Source of the DNA: Actinomycetales bacterium
GTDB taxonomy: Bacteria; Actinomycetota; Actinomycetes; Actinomycetales; Cellulomonadaceae
Direction: 5' to 3'
Assembly (NCBI GenBank): GCA_020444245.1
Contig: JAHLLI010000011.1
Span: forward strand, 99,658 to 163,657
Length of the DNA stretch: 64,000 nucleotides
How positions within the stretch are numbered: the stretch's first letter is position 1; each line of letters opens with the position of its first letter. The notes beneath the pieces are model-generated. The model made no database searches and was not told the DNA's origin. It worked only from the letters and a program-made list of their open reading frames with translations. Below, in pieces: positions 16,662-26,874 of the stretch. The position numbers and the translations under genes are program-made.

Positions 16662-17977
16662 CCCACCCACCGTCCCGCCGCGCACCCAGCCGTCGGGCGG
16701 TGCTCGGGCTCGCCGGGGGCACGGCCGGGCTCGCCGGGCTCGCCGCGGTGGGTGGTCTCGCCGTCGGCCGGTCCACCGCGCCCGACCCGGGCCTGACCGC
16801 CGAACGTCGCGTCTACCCGTTCACGGGAGCCCACCAGGCGGGCATCGTCACGCCGCAGCAGGAGCGCGTGCACCTCGCGGCGTTCGACGTCACGACCACG
16901 GACCGGGCCGCGCTCGTCGCCCTGCTGCAACGCTGGACGACGCTGGCGGCCCGGCTCACCCAGGGCCTGCTCGCCGGTCCCGACGGGTTCGCGTCCGGAC
17001 CCTACGACGCCCCGCCCGACGACACCGGGGAGGCGGCCGACCTGCCCGCGTCGGGCCTCACGATCACCGTGGGCTTCGGCCGCTCGCTGTTCCTGGGCGC
17101 CGACCGGGCAACGGACCGGTTCGGGCTCGCCTCGCGCCTGCCCGACGGCCTGATCGAGCTGCCGCACTTCCCCGGCGACGACCTGGACCCGGCCCGCAGC
17201 GACGGGGACCTGCTCGTCCAGGCCTGCGCCGACGACCCTCAGGTCGCCGTGCACGCGGTCCGGGCGCTGTCCCGCGCAGCGTTCGGCACCGCCCGGGTGC
17301 GCTGGACCCAGCTCGGCTACGGGCGGACCTCGGCGACCACCACCGCGCAGTCCACGCCACGCAACCTGTTCGGCTTCAAGGACGGCACGGCGAACATCAA
17401 GGCGGAGGAGCCCGATGCCCTGGCCGATCACGTCTGGGTCCAGCCTGGCGACGGCAGCGTGGCGGCCGCCTGGCTCACCGGCGGCACGTACCTCGTCGGG
17501 CGGCGGATCCGGATGACCATCGAGACCTGGGACCGCACCTCGCTGCGCGAGCAGGAGACCGTCATCGGCCGCACCAAGCGCGAGGGCGCCCCGCTGTCCG
17601 GCGGCGGCGAGCACACGGCGCCCGACCTCACGGCCACCGGTACCGACGGCGCGCCCCTGATCGACCCCGACTCGCACGTGCACCTGGCCCACCCGTCCTC
17701 GAACCACGGGGCGCGCATGCTGCGTCGCGGCTACACGTTCACCGACGGCAACGACGCGCTGGGCAGGCTCGACGCCGGGCTGTACTTCCTGGCGTACGTG
17801 CGCGACCCGCGGGTCGACTACGTGCCGGTCCAGGACGCGCTGGCGCGGCACGACCGGATGAACGAGTACATCCGGCACACCGCCTCAGCCCTGTTCGCGA
17901 TCCCGCCCGGGGTTCCGGACGTCGCGCCGGACGGCTCGCTGCGCGGCGCCTACCTCGGCTCGACGTTGCTCGCCTGA
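16658..17977 (+). CDS. efeB: Dye-decolourising peroxidase EfeB (Tat-exported)
   Basis: A 439-residue haem peroxidase. The N-terminus carries a Tat signal (SRRAVLG followed by a hydrophobic AGGTAGLAGLAAVGG stretch). The DyP core contains the catalytic Asp motif GFKDGTAN at about residue 245 and a downstream conserved His in the DSHVHLAHP block, likely the haem ligand. It would oxidise Fe2+ or haem at the cell surface to feed EfeU. GTG overlaps the efeO stop. The Tat signal fits the presence of tatB in this window. Confidence 0.95.
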   Translation: MTHPPSRRAPSRRAVLGLAGGTAGLAGLAAVGGLAVGRSTAPDPGLTAERRVYPFTGAHQAGIVTPQQERVHLAAFDVTTTDRAALVALLQRWTTLAARLTQGLLAGPDGFASGPYDAPPDDTGEAADLPASGLTITVGFGRSLFLGADRATDRFGLASRLPDGLIELPHFPGDDLDPARSDGDLLVQACADDPQVAVHAVRALSRAAFGTARVRWTQLGYGRTSATTTAQSTPRNLFGFKDGTANIKAEEPDALADHVWVQPGDGSVAAAWLTGGTYLVGRRIRMTIETWDRTSLREQETVIGRTKREGAPLSGGGEHTAPDLTATGTDGAPLIDPDSHVHLAHPSSNHGARMLRRGYTFTDGNDALGRLDAGLYFLAYVRDPRVDYVPVQDALARHDRMNEYIRHTASALFAIPPGVPDVAPDGSLRGAYLGSTLLA

Positions 17978-17979
17978 CG

Positions 17980-18006
17980 CGCGTCCGCTCGGCGCCCGGC
18001 GACGCG
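17980..18006. terminator. Hairpin between convergent efeB and lpdA-like gene
   Basis: CGCGTC (17980-17985) and GACGCG (18001-18006) form a 6-bp stem with a 15-base loop, directly between the two convergent stop codons. Short stem, no T-tract; placement is the main support. Confidence 0.35.
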
Positions 18007-18016
18007 GCGCAGCGCC

Positions 18017-19480
18017 TCAGCCCGTCCACGCCTGCTGGCCGGACACCAGGCGCGCGGTCTCGGCCAGGCTGCCCGACAGGGACGGGTAGACCGACAGCGC
18101 CGCCGCGACCTGGTCGGCGGTCAGCCGCTGGGCGACCGCGATGGTCACCGGGAAGATCAGCTCCCCGGCCCGCGGGGCCACCACCACGCCGCCCACGACG
18201 ATCCCGGTGCTCTCCCGCGCGAACAGCTTCACGAAGCCGTCCTTGATCCCCAGCATCTTCGCCCGGGGGTTGCGGTCCAGCGGCAGGTGGCTCACCACGT
18301 ACCGCTCCCCCTGCTCGCGCAGCACGCGCTCGGACAGCCCGACCGTCGCGATCTCGGGCGCGGTGAAGATGTTGGCCGCGACCGTCCCCGGGTCGAACGG
18401 CTGCACGGCGTCCCCCAGAGCGTGGGCCATCGCGATCCGACCCTGGGTCGCCGCGACCGACGCCAGCGGCAGCACCCCGGTGCAGTCCCCGGCGGCGTAG
18501 ACCCCGCGCACGGACGTCCGCGAGACGCGGTCCACCTCGACGTGCCCGGACGGCGTGAGGCGCACGCCGGCCTCCTCCAGGCCGATGCCGCGGGTCGAGG
18601 GCACCGAGCCGACCGCGAACAGCGCGTGCGACCCCTCCACGACGCGCCCGTCGGACAACGTCACCTCGACCCGGTCCCCCACCACCCGGGCCGCCTCGGC
18701 CCGGGACCGGCCCAGCACGGTCATCCCCCGCTGGCGGAAGACGTCCTCGAGCACCCGGGCGGCGTCGGCGTCCTCGCCGGGCAGCACCCGGTCACGCGAG
18801 GAGACCAGCACCACGTCGGCGCCGAGCGCGTTGTACGCCCCCGCGAACTCGGCGCCGGTCACGCCCGACCCGACCACGATGATCCGCTCGGGCAGCTCGG
18901 TGAGGCGGTACAGCTGGGTCCAGCTGAAGATCCGCTCGCCGTCCGGCACGGCCGTCGGCAGCACCCGCGGGGTGGCGCCGACCGCGACCAGCACGGTGTC
19001 GGCGTCCAACGTCGTGCTGTCGTCGACCACCACCCGGTACGGGCCGTCCAGCCGCCCGGTGCCGCGCACCACCCGGACGCCCTCGCGGTCCAGACGGTCG
19101 TGGATGTCGTCGGACTGCGCCCGCGCGAGCTCGACCACCCGCTCGTTGACCCGGGCCAGGTCCGCGCGGAACCGGACCGGCGCACCACCCGCCGCGGGGT
19201 CGGCGACCGGCTCCCCGTCCGGCCCGACGGCGCTGATGCCGAGCTCGGACGCGCGCTCGGCGATCGTCATCCACTCGGCGGTCGCGATGAGGGTCTTGGA
19301 CGGCACCACGTCGGTGAGCACCGCGGCCCCGCCGAGCCCCTGCCGCTCGACCAGCGTGACGTCCGCCCCGGCGCGGCGGGCGGCCAGCGCCGCCTCGTAC
19401 CCGCCCGGACCACCGCCGAGGATCACGACGCGGTGGTCACCGGACTGCGGCTCGGGTGCTGCGGGAGCGGTCGCTGTCAC
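18017..19480 (-). CDS. lpdA: NAD(P)H-quinone dehydrogenase of the LpdA/flavoprotein disulfide-reductase family
   Basis: A 487-residue FAD/NAD(P)-binding flavoprotein with the pyridine nucleotide-disulfide reductase fold. An FAD GxGxxG motif (VVILGGGPGGYEAAL) is at the start, an NAD site (IIVVGSGVTGAEFAGAY) is mid-chain, and the GVYAAGDCTG FAD motif and a dimerisation domain follow. The redox Cys pair of lipoamide dehydrogenases is absent: the loop reads GGAAVLTDVVPSKTL, as in mycobacterial LpdA (Rv3303c), which acts as a quinone reductase. GTG 19480 is chosen because a CAGAAT -10-like hexamer lies seven bases upstream; ATG at 19489 is the alternative and adds three residues. Confidence 0.93.
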   Translation of the reverse strand: MTATAPAAPEPQSGDHRVVILGGGPGGYEAALAARRAGADVTLVERQGLGGAAVLTDVVPSKTLIATAEWMTIAERASELGISAVGPDGEPVADPAAGGAPVRFRADLARVNERVVELARAQSDDIHDRLDREGVRVVRGTGRLDGPYRVVVDDSTTLDADTVLVAVGATPRVLPTAVPDGERIFSWTQLYRLTELPERIIVVGSGVTGAEFAGAYNALGADVVLVSSRDRVLPGEDADAARVLEDVFRQRGMTVLGRSRAEAARVVGDRVEVTLSDGRVVEGSHALFAVGSVPSTRGIGLEEAGVRLTPSGHVEVDRVSRTSVRGVYAAGDCTGVLPLASVAATQGRIAMAHALGDAVQPFDPGTVAANIFTAPEIATVGLSERVLREQGERYVVSHLPLDRNPRAKMLGIKDGFVKLFARESTGIVVGGVVVAPRAGELIFPVTIAVAQRLTADQVAAALSVYPSLSGSLAETARLVSGQQAWTG

Positions 19481-19532
19481 CTGGGGCATTCTGCCGTGCC
19501 GGCCTCGGCGAGCGCACCGGTGCGGCCGCGTC

Positions 19533-20582
19533 TCAGGCCGGCAGCAGCGCCCGCACCGCCTCCACCTGCGCGATCCGGTCCGCCGCACTCGCACCGGCCG
19601 GGTGCACCGTCGCCGTGGTGACCCCGGCGGCCTCGAGCGCCGCCAGCCCGTCGCGCACCGCACCCTCGTCACCGATCAGCGACGTGGCCGCCACCAGGTC
19701 CGCGGGCACCGCGGCGGCGGCCCCGGTCCGGTCCCCGGCCAGGAACCGCTCCTGGACCTCCGCCGCGGCCTTGGCGTACCCGAAGCCCGCGGCGAGCTCG
19801 GCGTAGAAGTTCTTGTGCCTGGCCCCCATCCCGCCCACGTAGAGAGCCAGGCGCGCACGGTGCGCCGCGAGCGCCGCCTGCACCAGCGGCCCGCGACCGA
19901 CCGCGAGCGGGACGACGACGTGCACGTCCAGCGGCCCCAGCCCCGGGTCTCGCCGGGCGGCGCCCTCGGCCAGGGCGCGTCCCCACACCGCGTCGGCGCG
20001 CTCGGGGTGGAAGAACGCCGGCAGCCAGCCCTCGGCGATCTCGGCGGTCTGCGCGACGCTGCGCGGCGTCAGGGCCGCGATGGACACCGGGATCCGGGCC
20101 CGCCGCGGGGTGTTGACCAGGGCGAGCGGCTTGCCCAGCCCGGTCCCCTGGTCGGCCGGCAGCGGCACGTGCACCGCGGTCCCGTCGAGCACCGCGGGCT
20201 CGCGCCGCCAGATCGTCCGGCACACCTCGACGGTCTCGCGCAGCCGCGTCAGCGGCGCCACGAACGGCACCCCGTGGAACCCCTCGACCACCTGCGGGCC
20301 CGACGCGCCGAGGCCCAGCTCGAACCGCCCGCCGGAGACGTCGTCCAGGCCGGCGGCCGTCATCGCGAGCGTGGCCGGGGTCCGGGTGTAGGCGCCCAGG
20401 ATCGTGGCGGCCAGCGCGACCCGGTCCGTCACGGCCGCGAGGTACCCCAGCCGGCTCACCGCGTCGAACGAGTACGCCTCGGCGACCGCGACCAGGTCGA
20501 TGCCCGCGCGTTCACCGCCGCGCACGACCTCCACGGCCGTGGCGAAGTCGTCCGCGTAGTCCACCGCGAGGCCCAGACGCAC
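19533..20582 (-). CDS. LLM-class F420-dependent oxidoreductase
   Basis: A 349-residue luciferase-like monooxygenase family protein, most like F420-dependent oxidoreductases of actinobacteria: LGLAVDY at the start, the GGRFELGLGASGPQVVEG block (about residue 85), and a TIM-barrel pattern throughout. Family members use F420H2 or FMNH2 as a hydride donor; substrate unknown. The GTG is six bases from a TAGGTT -10. Not visibly coupled to the LpdA-like gene 52 bases downstream. Confidence 0.9.
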   Translation of the reverse strand: MRLGLAVDYADDFATAVEVVRGGERAGIDLVAVAEAYSFDAVSRLGYLAAVTDRVALAATILGAYTRTPATLAMTAAGLDDVSGGRFELGLGASGPQVVEGFHGVPFVAPLTRLRETVEVCRTIWRREPAVLDGTAVHVPLPADQGTGLGKPLALVNTPRRARIPVSIAALTPRSVAQTAEIAEGWLPAFFHPERADAVWGRALAEGAARRDPGLGPLDVHVVVPLAVGRGPLVQAALAAHRARLALYVGGMGARHKNFYAELAAGFGYAKAAAEVQERFLAGDRTGAAAAVPADLVAATSLIGDEGAVRDGLAALEAAGVTTATVHPAGASAADRIAQVEAVRALLPA

Positions 20583-20588
20583 GCCGCC

Positions 20589-20594
20589 AACCTA
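20589..20594 (-). promoter_or_regulatory. Leaderless -10 for the LLM gene
   Basis: TAGGTT on the minus strand, six bases before the GTG start. Confidence 0.5.
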
Positions 20595-20679
20595 CCGACC
20601 ACCGGGCCGCGAGGCGCTCCCGGCCGCGATGGGACCGCTCCCGGCGGGCCGCGTGGGGTGCGCGACGCCCGGCCCGGAC

Positions 20680-20685
20680 TAGCCT
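20680..20685 (+). promoter_or_regulatory. Leaderless -10 for the PNP gene
   Basis: TAGCCT followed by seven bases and ATG. It is divergent from the LLM promoter, about 90 bases away. Confidence 0.55.
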
Positions 20686-20692
20686 GCTGACC

Positions 20693-21529
20693 ATGGACGA
20701 CGCCGCCCTCCACCCCCTGGACGACCCCCGCACCGATCCGCTCGACGTGGCGGCCGACGCCGCGCGCGTCATCGCCGAGCGCACCGGGGTGCCGCGCCAC
20801 GACCTCGCGCTCGTGCTCGGCTCCGGCTGGGGAGGTGCCGCCGACCGTCTCGGCGACGTGGTCGCCGAGATCCCGTCCCACGAGATCCCCGGCTTCAGCG
20901 CCCCGGCGGTCGCCGGCCACGGCGCCACCACCCGCTCGATCCGCCTGGCCGGTACCGACCGGTACGCGCTCGTGCTGGGCTCGCGCACCCACCTGTACGA
21001 GGGCAAGGGCGTGCGCCGCGTCGTCCACGGCGTGCGCACCGCGGCGGCCACCGGAGCCCGCGCGGTCGTGCTCACCAACGGCTGCGGCGGGCTCAACCCC
21101 GACTGGCGCCCGGGCACGCCCGTGCTCATCCGCGACCACCTCAACCTCACCGCGACCTCACCGCTCGAGGGCGCCACGTTCGTCGACCTCACCGACCTGT
21201 ACTCCCAGCGGCTGCGCGACGTGGCACACACCGTCGACCCCACCCTCGACGAGGGTGTCTACGCCCAGTTCCGCGGGCCGCACTACGAGACCCCGGCCGA
21301 GGTCGCGATGGCCGGCGTCATGGGCGCGGACCTGGTCGGGATGTCGACCACGCTCGAGGCGATCGCCGCGCGCCACGTGGGCCTCGAGGTGCTCGCCGTC
21401 TCGCTGGTCACCAACGCCGCGGCCGGGATCAGCCCCGAGCCGCTCTCGCACGAGGAGGTCCTCGAGGCGGGCCGCGCCGCCGGACCTCGGATCAGTGCCC
21501 TGCTCGCCGAGATCGTCGGGAGGATCTGA
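20693..21529 (+). CDS. Purine-nucleoside phosphorylase (trimeric type)
   Basis: A 278-residue PNP of the PunA (low-molecular-mass, trimeric) class. Motifs are visible for phosphate binding (VLGSGWGG), RTHLYEG, the purine site [21 protein letters not shown], and VGMST before the C-terminal VTNAAAGIS Asn. It cleaves purine (deoxy)nucleosides with phosphate to base and (deoxy)ribose-1-phosphate. Its stop overlaps the start of the phosphomutase gene, which would convert the product to the 5-phosphate. Confidence 0.96.
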   Translation: MDDAALHPLDDPRTDPLDVAADAARVIAERTGVPRHDLALVLGSGWGGAADRLGDVVAEIPSHEIPGFSAPAVAGHGATTRSIRLAGTDRYALVLGSRTHLYEGKGVRRVVHGVRTAAATGARAVVLTNGCGGLNPDWRPGTPVLIRDHLNLTATSPLEGATFVDLTDLYSQRLRDVAHTVDPTLDEGVYAQFRGPHYETPAEVAMAGVMGADLVGMSTTLEAIAARHVGLEVLAVSLVTNAAAGISPEPLSHEEVLEAGRAAGPRISALLAEIVGRI

Positions 21530-23280
21530 TGGGCCGCCACAGCGCCGGAGAAGCGAACGACGACCACCTGCTGCCCAGCGTCCGGACCTGGGTCGCGGAC
21601 GACCCGGACCCGGTGACCGCGGCGGAGCTCACCGCACTCCTCGACCGGGCCACCGCCGGCGACGCCGAGGCGCACGCCGACCTCGCCGACCGGTTCGCCG
21701 GCACGCTCGAGTTCGGCACCGCCGGGCTGCGTGGCGCGCTGGGCGGCGGGCCGAACCGGATGAACCGCGCCGTGGTCATCCGCGCGGCCGCCGGCCTGAC
21801 CCGCTACCTCACCGACGCCCTCGCCGAGCAGGGCGAGCACGGCGACGGTCCCGGGCCGCGCGTCGTGATCGGCTACGACGCCCGCTACAACTCCGACGCC
21901 TTCGCCCGCGACACCGCTGCCGTGGTGACCGCCGCCGGTGGCGAGGCGCTCCTGCTGCCCCGCCGGCTGCCCACCCCGGTGCTCGCGTTCGCCGTGCAGC
22001 ACCTGGACGCGGACGCGGGCGTCATGGTGACCGCGAGCCACAACCCGCCCCAGGACAACGGCTACAAGGTCTACCTGGGCGGTCGGGCGGTGCCCGAGAC
22101 CGGCCGCGGCGCGCAGATCGTGCCGCCGTACGACCGCGAGATCGCCGACCGGATCGCGGCGGTGGGCGCGGTCGCCGACGTGCCGCGGGCCGAGGAGGGC
22201 TGGACGGTGCTCGGTGAGGAGATCGTCACCGACTACCTCGCCGCCGTCGCCACCCTGCGCGCCGACGGCACCCGCGACCTTCGCGTCGTCCTCACGCCGC
22301 TGCACGGCGTCGGCGGCGCCCTGGTGGAGCAGGTGCTGCGCGGCGCGGGCTTCGCCGACCTGCACACCGTGCCGGAGCAGGCCGAGCCCGACCCGGACTT
22401 CCCGACCGTCGCGTTCCCCAACCCCGAGGAGCCCGGCGCGATCGACCTCGCGCTGGAGCTCGCACGGCGCGTCGAGGCCGACCTGGTGATCGCCAACGAC
22501 CCGGACGCCGACCGCTGCGCCGCCGCCGTCCTGGACCCGCACACCGGCGCCTGGCGGATGCTGCACGGCGACGAGGTCGGTGCGTTGCTCGGCGAGCAGG
22601 CGGCCGCCTCCCACGAGGGCGGCGACGGCGTGCTGGCCTGCTCGATCGTGTCCTCCCGGCTGCTGGCCAAGATCGCCGCGGCGCACGGCCTGGCGCACGC
22701 CTGGACCCTGACCGGGTTCAAGTGGATCGCCAGGACCGAGGGCCTCACGTTCGGCTACGAGGAGGCCCTGGGCTACTGCTGCGACCCCGGCCACGTCCGG
22801 GACAAGGACGGCCTGTCGGCGGCGCTCCTGCTGGCCCAGCTCGCCGCCCGCACCAAGGCCGACGGGCGCACGCTGCTCGACCTGCTCGACGACCTGGCCC
22901 GCCGGCACGGGCTGCACGTGTCCGACCAGCTCTCGGCGCGGTTCACCGACCTCTCCCAGATCCCCGCGACGATGGCCAGGGTCCGCCAGGCGCCACCGGC
23001 GGCCCTCGCCGGCTCGCCGGTGGTCGAGGTCACCGACCTTGCCCAGCCGGACCCGGCCGACGGCGTGCCGCCGACCGACGGCCTGCGCCTGGTCGCCGCG
23101 GACGGCACCCGCGTGGTGATCCGGCCTAGCGGCACCGAGCCCAAGGTCAAGTGCTACCTGGAGGTCATCGTGCCGGTCGAGGAGCACGCCCCCACCGCGA
23201 CGCTGACCCAGGCCCGCACGGCAGCCCGCGAGCGGCTCGATGCGGTCCGCCAGGACCTGGCGACCGCCCTGGGCCTGTAG
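21529..23280 (+). CDS. Phospho-sugar mutase (phosphopentomutase/PMM-like)
   Basis: A 583-residue alpha-D-phosphohexomutase-superfamily enzyme. The phosphoserine loop [18 protein letters not shown] (about residue 168), the metal loop NDPDADRC (about 323), the sugar loop [10 protein letters not shown] (about 407) and the phosphate loop [14 protein letters not shown] (about 530) are complete. The gene overlaps the PNP gene by one base (TGATG), as with M. tuberculosis deoD-pmmB, so ribose-1-phosphate/deoxyribose-1-phosphate is the most likely substrate. Confidence 0.93.
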   Translation: MGRHSAGEANDDHLLPSVRTWVADDPDPVTAAELTALLDRATAGDAEAHADLADRFAGTLEFGTAGLRGALGGGPNRMNRAVVIRAAAGLTRYLTDALAEQGEHGDGPGPRVVIGYDARYNSDAFARDTAAVVTAAGGEALLLPRRLPTPVLAFAVQHLDADAGVMVTASHNPPQDNGYKVYLGGRAVPETGRGAQIVPPYDREIADRIAAVGAVADVPRAEEGWTVLGEEIVTDYLAAVATLRADGTRDLRVVLTPLHGVGGALVEQVLRGAGFADLHTVPEQAEPDPDFPTVAFPNPEEPGAIDLALELARRVEADLVIANDPDADRCAAAVLDPHTGAWRMLHGDEVGALLGEQAAASHEGGDGVLACSIVSSRLLAKIAAAHGLAHAWTLTGFKWIARTEGLTFGYEEALGYCCDPGHVRDKDGLSAALLLAQLAARTKADGRTLLDLLDDLARRHGLHVSDQLSARFTDLSQIPATMARVRQAPPAALAGSPVVEVTDLAQPDPADGVPPTDGLRLVAADGTRVVIRPSGTEPKVKCYLEVIVPVEEHAPTATLTQARTAARERLDAVRQDLATALGL

Positions 23281-23296
23281 CGCTGGTCGCGGGCCC

Positions 23297-24061
23297 TCAG
23301 GCCTGCCACTCGCCGCGGTCCTCCAGGACCTCGCGCAGCAGGTCGGCCCGGTCGGTGACGATGCCGTCGACCCCGAGGTCGAGCAGTCGGCGCATGTCGG
23401 CAGGGTCGTTCACGGTCCACACGTGCACCTGCAGGCCGTGCGCGTGGGCGGCCTCGACCGTGCGCCGGTCGACCACCGTGACCCGCCCCTGGCGCTCGGG
23501 CACCTGCAGGCAGTCGACGTCGCGCGCGACCCCGGCCACCACCGACTGCGACCGCAGCCGCGCGCCGAGCAGGAACCTGACCACGCCCCCCGTGCTGGCC
23601 GACGTCGAGACCGGACGGGAGAGCTCGCTGAGCACGCCGCGGCGCCTGCCCCTGGCGAACGAACCCACCAGGACCCGGTCGTGCGCCGCCTCCCGCTCGA
23701 TCACGGCGATCGTCGGCGCGATCGCCGCGGCGGCCTTCACGTCGATGTTGACCCGCAGGTCCGGCCAGGTGTGCAGCACCTCGGCCAGGGTGGGCACCGG
23801 CTCGCGGCCGCGGATCCGGGCCTGCCTGACCTGCGACCAGGGCAGCTCCGCGATCCGCCCCGTGCGGTCGGTGACACGGTCGAGCGACGCGTCGTGGAAG
23901 GCGATCGCGACCCCGTCGGCCGTGGCGTGGACGTCGGTCTCGACATAGGAGTAGCCGAGGTCCACGGCCGCCTGGAAGGCGGCCATCGAGTTCTCCAGGC
24001 CGTCGCGGGAGAACCCACGGTGCGCGAGGGCGAGCGGGCGTGGGCCATCGAGGTAGCCCAC
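23297..24061 (-). CDS. Glycerophosphodiester phosphodiesterase
   Basis: A roughly 254-residue GDPD. LALAHRGFSRDGLENSMAAF supplies the catalytic HR and EN pairs, and YVETDVHATADGVAIAFHD the metal-binding E-D-H set; LDLGVDGIVTDRAD is near the C-terminus. It hydrolyses glycerophosphodiesters to glycerol-3-phosphate and an alcohol. No signal peptide at the chosen start. GTG 24061 is preceded by GGTGAGG; GTG 24070 is an alternative. A longer open frame runs upstream but is rich in Arg/Pro and unlike the family. It converges with the phosphomutase gene. Confidence 0.92.
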   Translation of the reverse strand: MGYLDGPRPLALAHRGFSRDGLENSMAAFQAAVDLGYSYVETDVHATADGVAIAFHDASLDRVTDRTGRIAELPWSQVRQARIRGREPVPTLAEVLHTWPDLRVNIDVKAAAAIAPTIAVIEREAAHDRVLVGSFARGRRRGVLSELSRPVSTSASTGGVVRFLLGARLRSQSVVAGVARDVDCLQVPERQGRVTVVDRRTVEAAHAHGLQVHVWTVNDPADMRRLLDLGVDGIVTDRADLLREVLEDRGEWQA

Positions 24062-24126
24062 CGTCCTCACCTCGCTCCGCTCGGGTCCGGGTGGCGACGG
24101 AGGTCGCCTCGCCCTGCTCCCCCTGC

Positions 24127-24152
24127 GGAGCGCCGCACGTGCGGCGCGCTCC
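24127..24152 (-). terminator. Hairpin downstream of deoC
   Basis: An 18-bp perfect palindrome at 24130-24147 (GCGCCGCACGTGCGGCGC), extended by GGAG and CTCC with a two-base bulge, starts 22 bases beyond the deoC stop. Probably the end of the add-deoC transcript. Confidence 0.5.
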
Positions 24153-24173
24153 AGCGGACGCCCCTGGGCGCCC

Positions 24174-24878
24174 TCAGTACCCTCCAGGACCAGCGTCCTC
24201 CGCCCCGTCGGCACTGTCCAGGCCATCGAGCACGGCCGCAGTGCCCGACAGGCCCAGACGAGTGGCGCCGGCGGCGATCATGGCGAGGGCGGCCGCCCCG
24301 GTGCGGATCGCGCCGGACGCCTTGACGCCCAACCGTCCGCCGACGGTGGCCGCCATCAGCTCCACGGCGTGCACGCTCGCCCCGCCCGCCGGGTGGAAGC
24401 CGGTCGAGGTCTTCACGAAGTCCGCGCCGGCGGCCTCGGCCGCGCGGCAGCAGCCCACCACCTGCTCGTCGCTGAGCGCCGCCGACTCCAGGATCACCTT
24501 GAGCACCGTCGGAGCGGGCACGGCCGCGCGCACCGCGGCGATGTCCGCCTGGACGTCGGCGAACCGCCCCTCGACCGCGGCGCCGATGTCGATGACCATG
24601 TCGACCTCGTCGGCGCCGTCGGCGACCGACCGCGCCGCCTCGGCCGCCTTGATGGCGCTGGCGTGCTTGCCGGACGGGAATCCGCAGACGGTGGCGACCT
24701 TGACGTCGCCGAGCGTGGCCCGGTCGATCGGCAGCATCGAGGGTGAGACGCACACCGAGTAGGTGCCGAGCTCCCTGGCCTCGGCGACCAGGGCGGCGAC
24801 GTCGCCAGGGGTGGCCTCGGGCTTGAGGAGGGTGTGGTCGACCATGTGCGCGACGGTGGCGCGATCGGGGGTGGTCAT
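24174..24878 (-). CDS. deoC: Deoxyribose-phosphate aldolase
   Basis: A 234-residue class I aldolase cleaving 2-deoxyribose-5-phosphate to glyceraldehyde-3-phosphate and acetaldehyde. Typical blocks are [12 protein letters not shown] near the start, [38 protein letters not shown] (catalytic Lys), [10 protein letters not shown] (Schiff-base Lys) and VKASGAIRT. The ATG overlaps the add stop by four bases. It completes the deoxynucleoside path begun by PNP/DeoA and the mutase. Confidence 0.97.
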   Translation of the reverse strand: MTTPDRATVAHMVDHTLLKPEATPGDVAALVAEARELGTYSVCVSPSMLPIDRATLGDVKVATVCGFPSGKHASAIKAAEAARSVADGADEVDMVIDIGAAVEGRFADVQADIAAVRAAVPAPTVLKVILESAALSDEQVVGCCRAAEAAGADFVKTSTGFHPAGGASVHAVELMAATVGGRLGVKASGAIRTGAAALAMIAAGATRLGLSGTAAVLDGLDSADGAEDAGPGGY

Positions 24879-25993
24879 GCTCGGTGTCGTCCCTTCGGGG
24901 TGTAGGCAGGTTGCAGCACGTCCTCGACGAGCGCCTCGCGCTCGTCCTGGTGCACCAAGGTGCTCCACGCGGCGGTCAACGCGACGTCGCGCAGGTCGTC
25001 CAGGGTCCAGCCGATCTCGACCAGCCGCCACAGCTCTGCGGTCGGCGAGGTCGCGGACATCAGACGGTTGTCGGTCGAGATCGTCACGGCGAAGCCGAGC
25101 CGGTGCAGCGCCGTGACGGGGTGCTCGGCGAGGCTCGGTGCCAGATGGGTGTGCAGGTTCGAGGTGGGGCACAGCTCGAGCGGCACCTGCTGGTCGCGGA
25201 CCCAGTGCGCGAGGTCGCCGAGCGCCGCGCCGGACAGGCCGAGCGGGTCGTCCTCGGTCCGCCGGCCGAAGGTGATGTCCTCGACGAGCCGCGCGCCGTG
25301 CCCCAGCCGTACCGCCCCACCGACGTGCAGCGCCTCGGCGATCGACGGGACTCCGGCGCCCTCCCCGGCGTGGATCGTGACCGGCATGCTCGCCCGGCGC
25401 AGCATCCGCAGCGCGTTCTGGTGGCGCGCCGGGCCGAAACCCGCCTCGGGCCCGGCCAGGTCCACCCCGCCGACGCCCGTACGCCGCCAGCGCAGCGCGA
25501 GCTCGGCGGTCGCCCGGCCGTTGTCGGCCTGGCGCATGATCGTCAGGATCTGCACCACCCGGATGGCGCGGCCCTGCGCGGCGGCCCGGGCGATGCCGTC
25601 CGCGATCCCGTCGGCGACGGCGCCCACCACCTCGTCGCCGGTCAGCCCACCCTGCTGGTGCAGCTCCGGCGCGTAGCGCAGCTCGGCGTGCACCACGCCG
25701 TCCGCGGCGAGGTCCTCGACGGCCTCCGACGCGACCCGGCGCAGGTGCTCGGCCCGCTGCATCACCGCGACGGTGTGCTCGAAGGTCGTCAGGTAGTCCT
25801 CCAGCGAGCCCGACGAGGCCGACGCGAGGAACCAGTCCGCGAGGCCCGCGGCGTCCTCGGCGGGCAGCGGGTGACCGATCTCGTCGGCCAGCTCGAGCAC
25901 CGTGGCGGCACGCACCCCGCCGTCGAGGTGGTCGTGCAGCAGCACCTTCGGCAGGGCCGCGACCTGGTCGAGGGTCAGGTCGTCGGCGCTCAC
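24875..25993 (-). CDS. add: Adenosine deaminase
   Basis: A 372-residue metal-dependent deaminase converting (deoxy)adenosine to (deoxy)inosine. Zn-binding HDHLDG near residue 20, HAGEG mid-chain, the LGHGARL block and STDNRLMS (metal Asp) are all present. The GTG start lies six bases from a TACGCT -10; longer frames upstream are not family-like. Overlaps deoC by four bases, so both are expressed together. Confidence 0.96.
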   Translation of the reverse strand: MSADDLTLDQVAALPKVLLHDHLDGGVRAATVLELADEIGHPLPAEDAAGLADWFLASASSGSLEDYLTTFEHTVAVMQRAEHLRRVASEAVEDLAADGVVHAELRYAPELHQQGGLTGDEVVGAVADGIADGIARAAAQGRAIRVVQILTIMRQADNGRATAELALRWRRTGVGGVDLAGPEAGFGPARHQNALRMLRRASMPVTIHAGEGAGVPSIAEALHVGGAVRLGHGARLVEDITFGRRTEDDPLGLSGAALGDLAHWVRDQQVPLELCPTSNLHTHLAPSLAEHPVTALHRLGFAVTISTDNRLMSATSPTAELWRLVEIGWTLDDLRDVALTAAWSTLVHQDEREALVEDVLQPAYTPKGRHRA

Positions 25994-25999
25994 CCCCCG

Positions 26000-26005
26000 A
26001 GCGTA
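26000..26005 (-). promoter_or_regulatory. Leaderless -10 for add-deoC
   Basis: TACGCT on the minus strand, six bases before the GTG of add. Confidence 0.5.
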
Positions 26006-26124
26006 GTGCGCCCCGGCCGGGCGGGCGGGTTTGCAGAACCCGAACACGGGCCGGGCCGAACCCTGACGAGGCCGCGCCACGGTGTGCCCAGGTGCCCGCC
26101 AGGGGCACCACGGAGGGAGGACCC

Positions 26125-26574
26125 ATGTTCCGCACGACGAGCAGGACGGCCCACACGTCGGCGCGTCTCGCCGCGACCTCGGCGGTCGGCGCGCTCGCAC
26201 TGGCCCTGATCGCGACGCCGGCCCTCGCGGCCGGCCCGGCCGCCACCGACGCCACGTCCGACCCGACCGGCGGCACCGTCACCATCACCGTCGACGCGGC
26301 GGCGCTGGCCAGGCTCTGCGACGACCGGGTCCCCCGGGTGACCGAGCGGGCCACGGCGCTGCTCACCCGGATCCAGGGCGACGCGAGCACCGAGGGCTCC
26401 GCGGCGTGGCTCCGCGCCCGCGCCGACCGTGCCGCCGCGCAGGGGCACGACGACCTCGCCCGCCGGCTCCAGTTCCGCGCCGAGCAGCGCCTCGGCCACG
26501 TCGACGAGATCACCACCCTGCTCGACCAGCTCGCCACGTTCGACGCGAACGTGTGCAGCCAGGTCGCACCGTGA
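26125..26574 (+). CDS. Small exported protein, unknown function
   Basis: 149 residues with a Sec signal peptide ([21 protein letters not shown]). The mature part is short and helical with two cysteines far apart (RLCDDR and NVCSQV), which could form a disulfide, and a charged helix with repeated Arg and Glu. No family recognised. Strong ribosome site GGAGGGAGG. It overlaps the next start (GTGA), and a two-component system follows, so it may be a sensed or regulated surface protein. Confidence 0.82.
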   Translation: MFRTTSRTAHTSARLAATSAVGALALALIATPALAAGPAATDATSDPTGGTVTITVDAAALARLCDDRVPRVTERATALLTRIQGDASTEGSAAWLRARADRAAAQGHDDLARRLQFRAEQRLGHVDEITTLLDQLATFDANVCSQVAP

Positions 26575-26870
26575 GGTCCGCGGCGCACGTCGCCGTGCCC
26601 GCCCTCGCGCTGGCGGCGACGCTGGCCCTGGCCGGGTGCGGCGGCCGCCCGGCGGACCCGGCGTCGATGTCCGCCCCCGCGACGGCCTCCGCCGCGACCG
26701 GTACGGGGCAGAGCACGGCGACCGGAGCACCCGCCGCCACCACCGCCACCACCCCCGCCGGGCCGGTCGTCGACCAGGACACGCTCGACGCGATCACCGG
26801 GGTGCTGGACGACACCGAACGCGTCCTGGACGCTGTCGACCAGGAGATCGCCGCCGACCCCCAGGAGTGA
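26571..26870 (+). CDS. Small lipoprotein, unknown function
   Basis: 99 residues with a signal peptide and lipobox LALAGC, then an Ala/Thr/Pro-rich low-complexity spacer and a short C-terminal acidic helix ([34 protein letters not shown] spans the last third). GTG start overlaps the upstream stop by four bases. Four bases separate it from the response regulator, so all four genes form one operon. No family recognised. Confidence 0.8.
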   Translation: MRSAAHVAVPALALAATLALAGCGGRPADPASMSAPATASAATGTGQSTATGAPAATTATTPAGPVVDQDTLDAITGVLDDTERVLDAVDQEIAADPQE

Positions 26871-26874
26871 CCCC

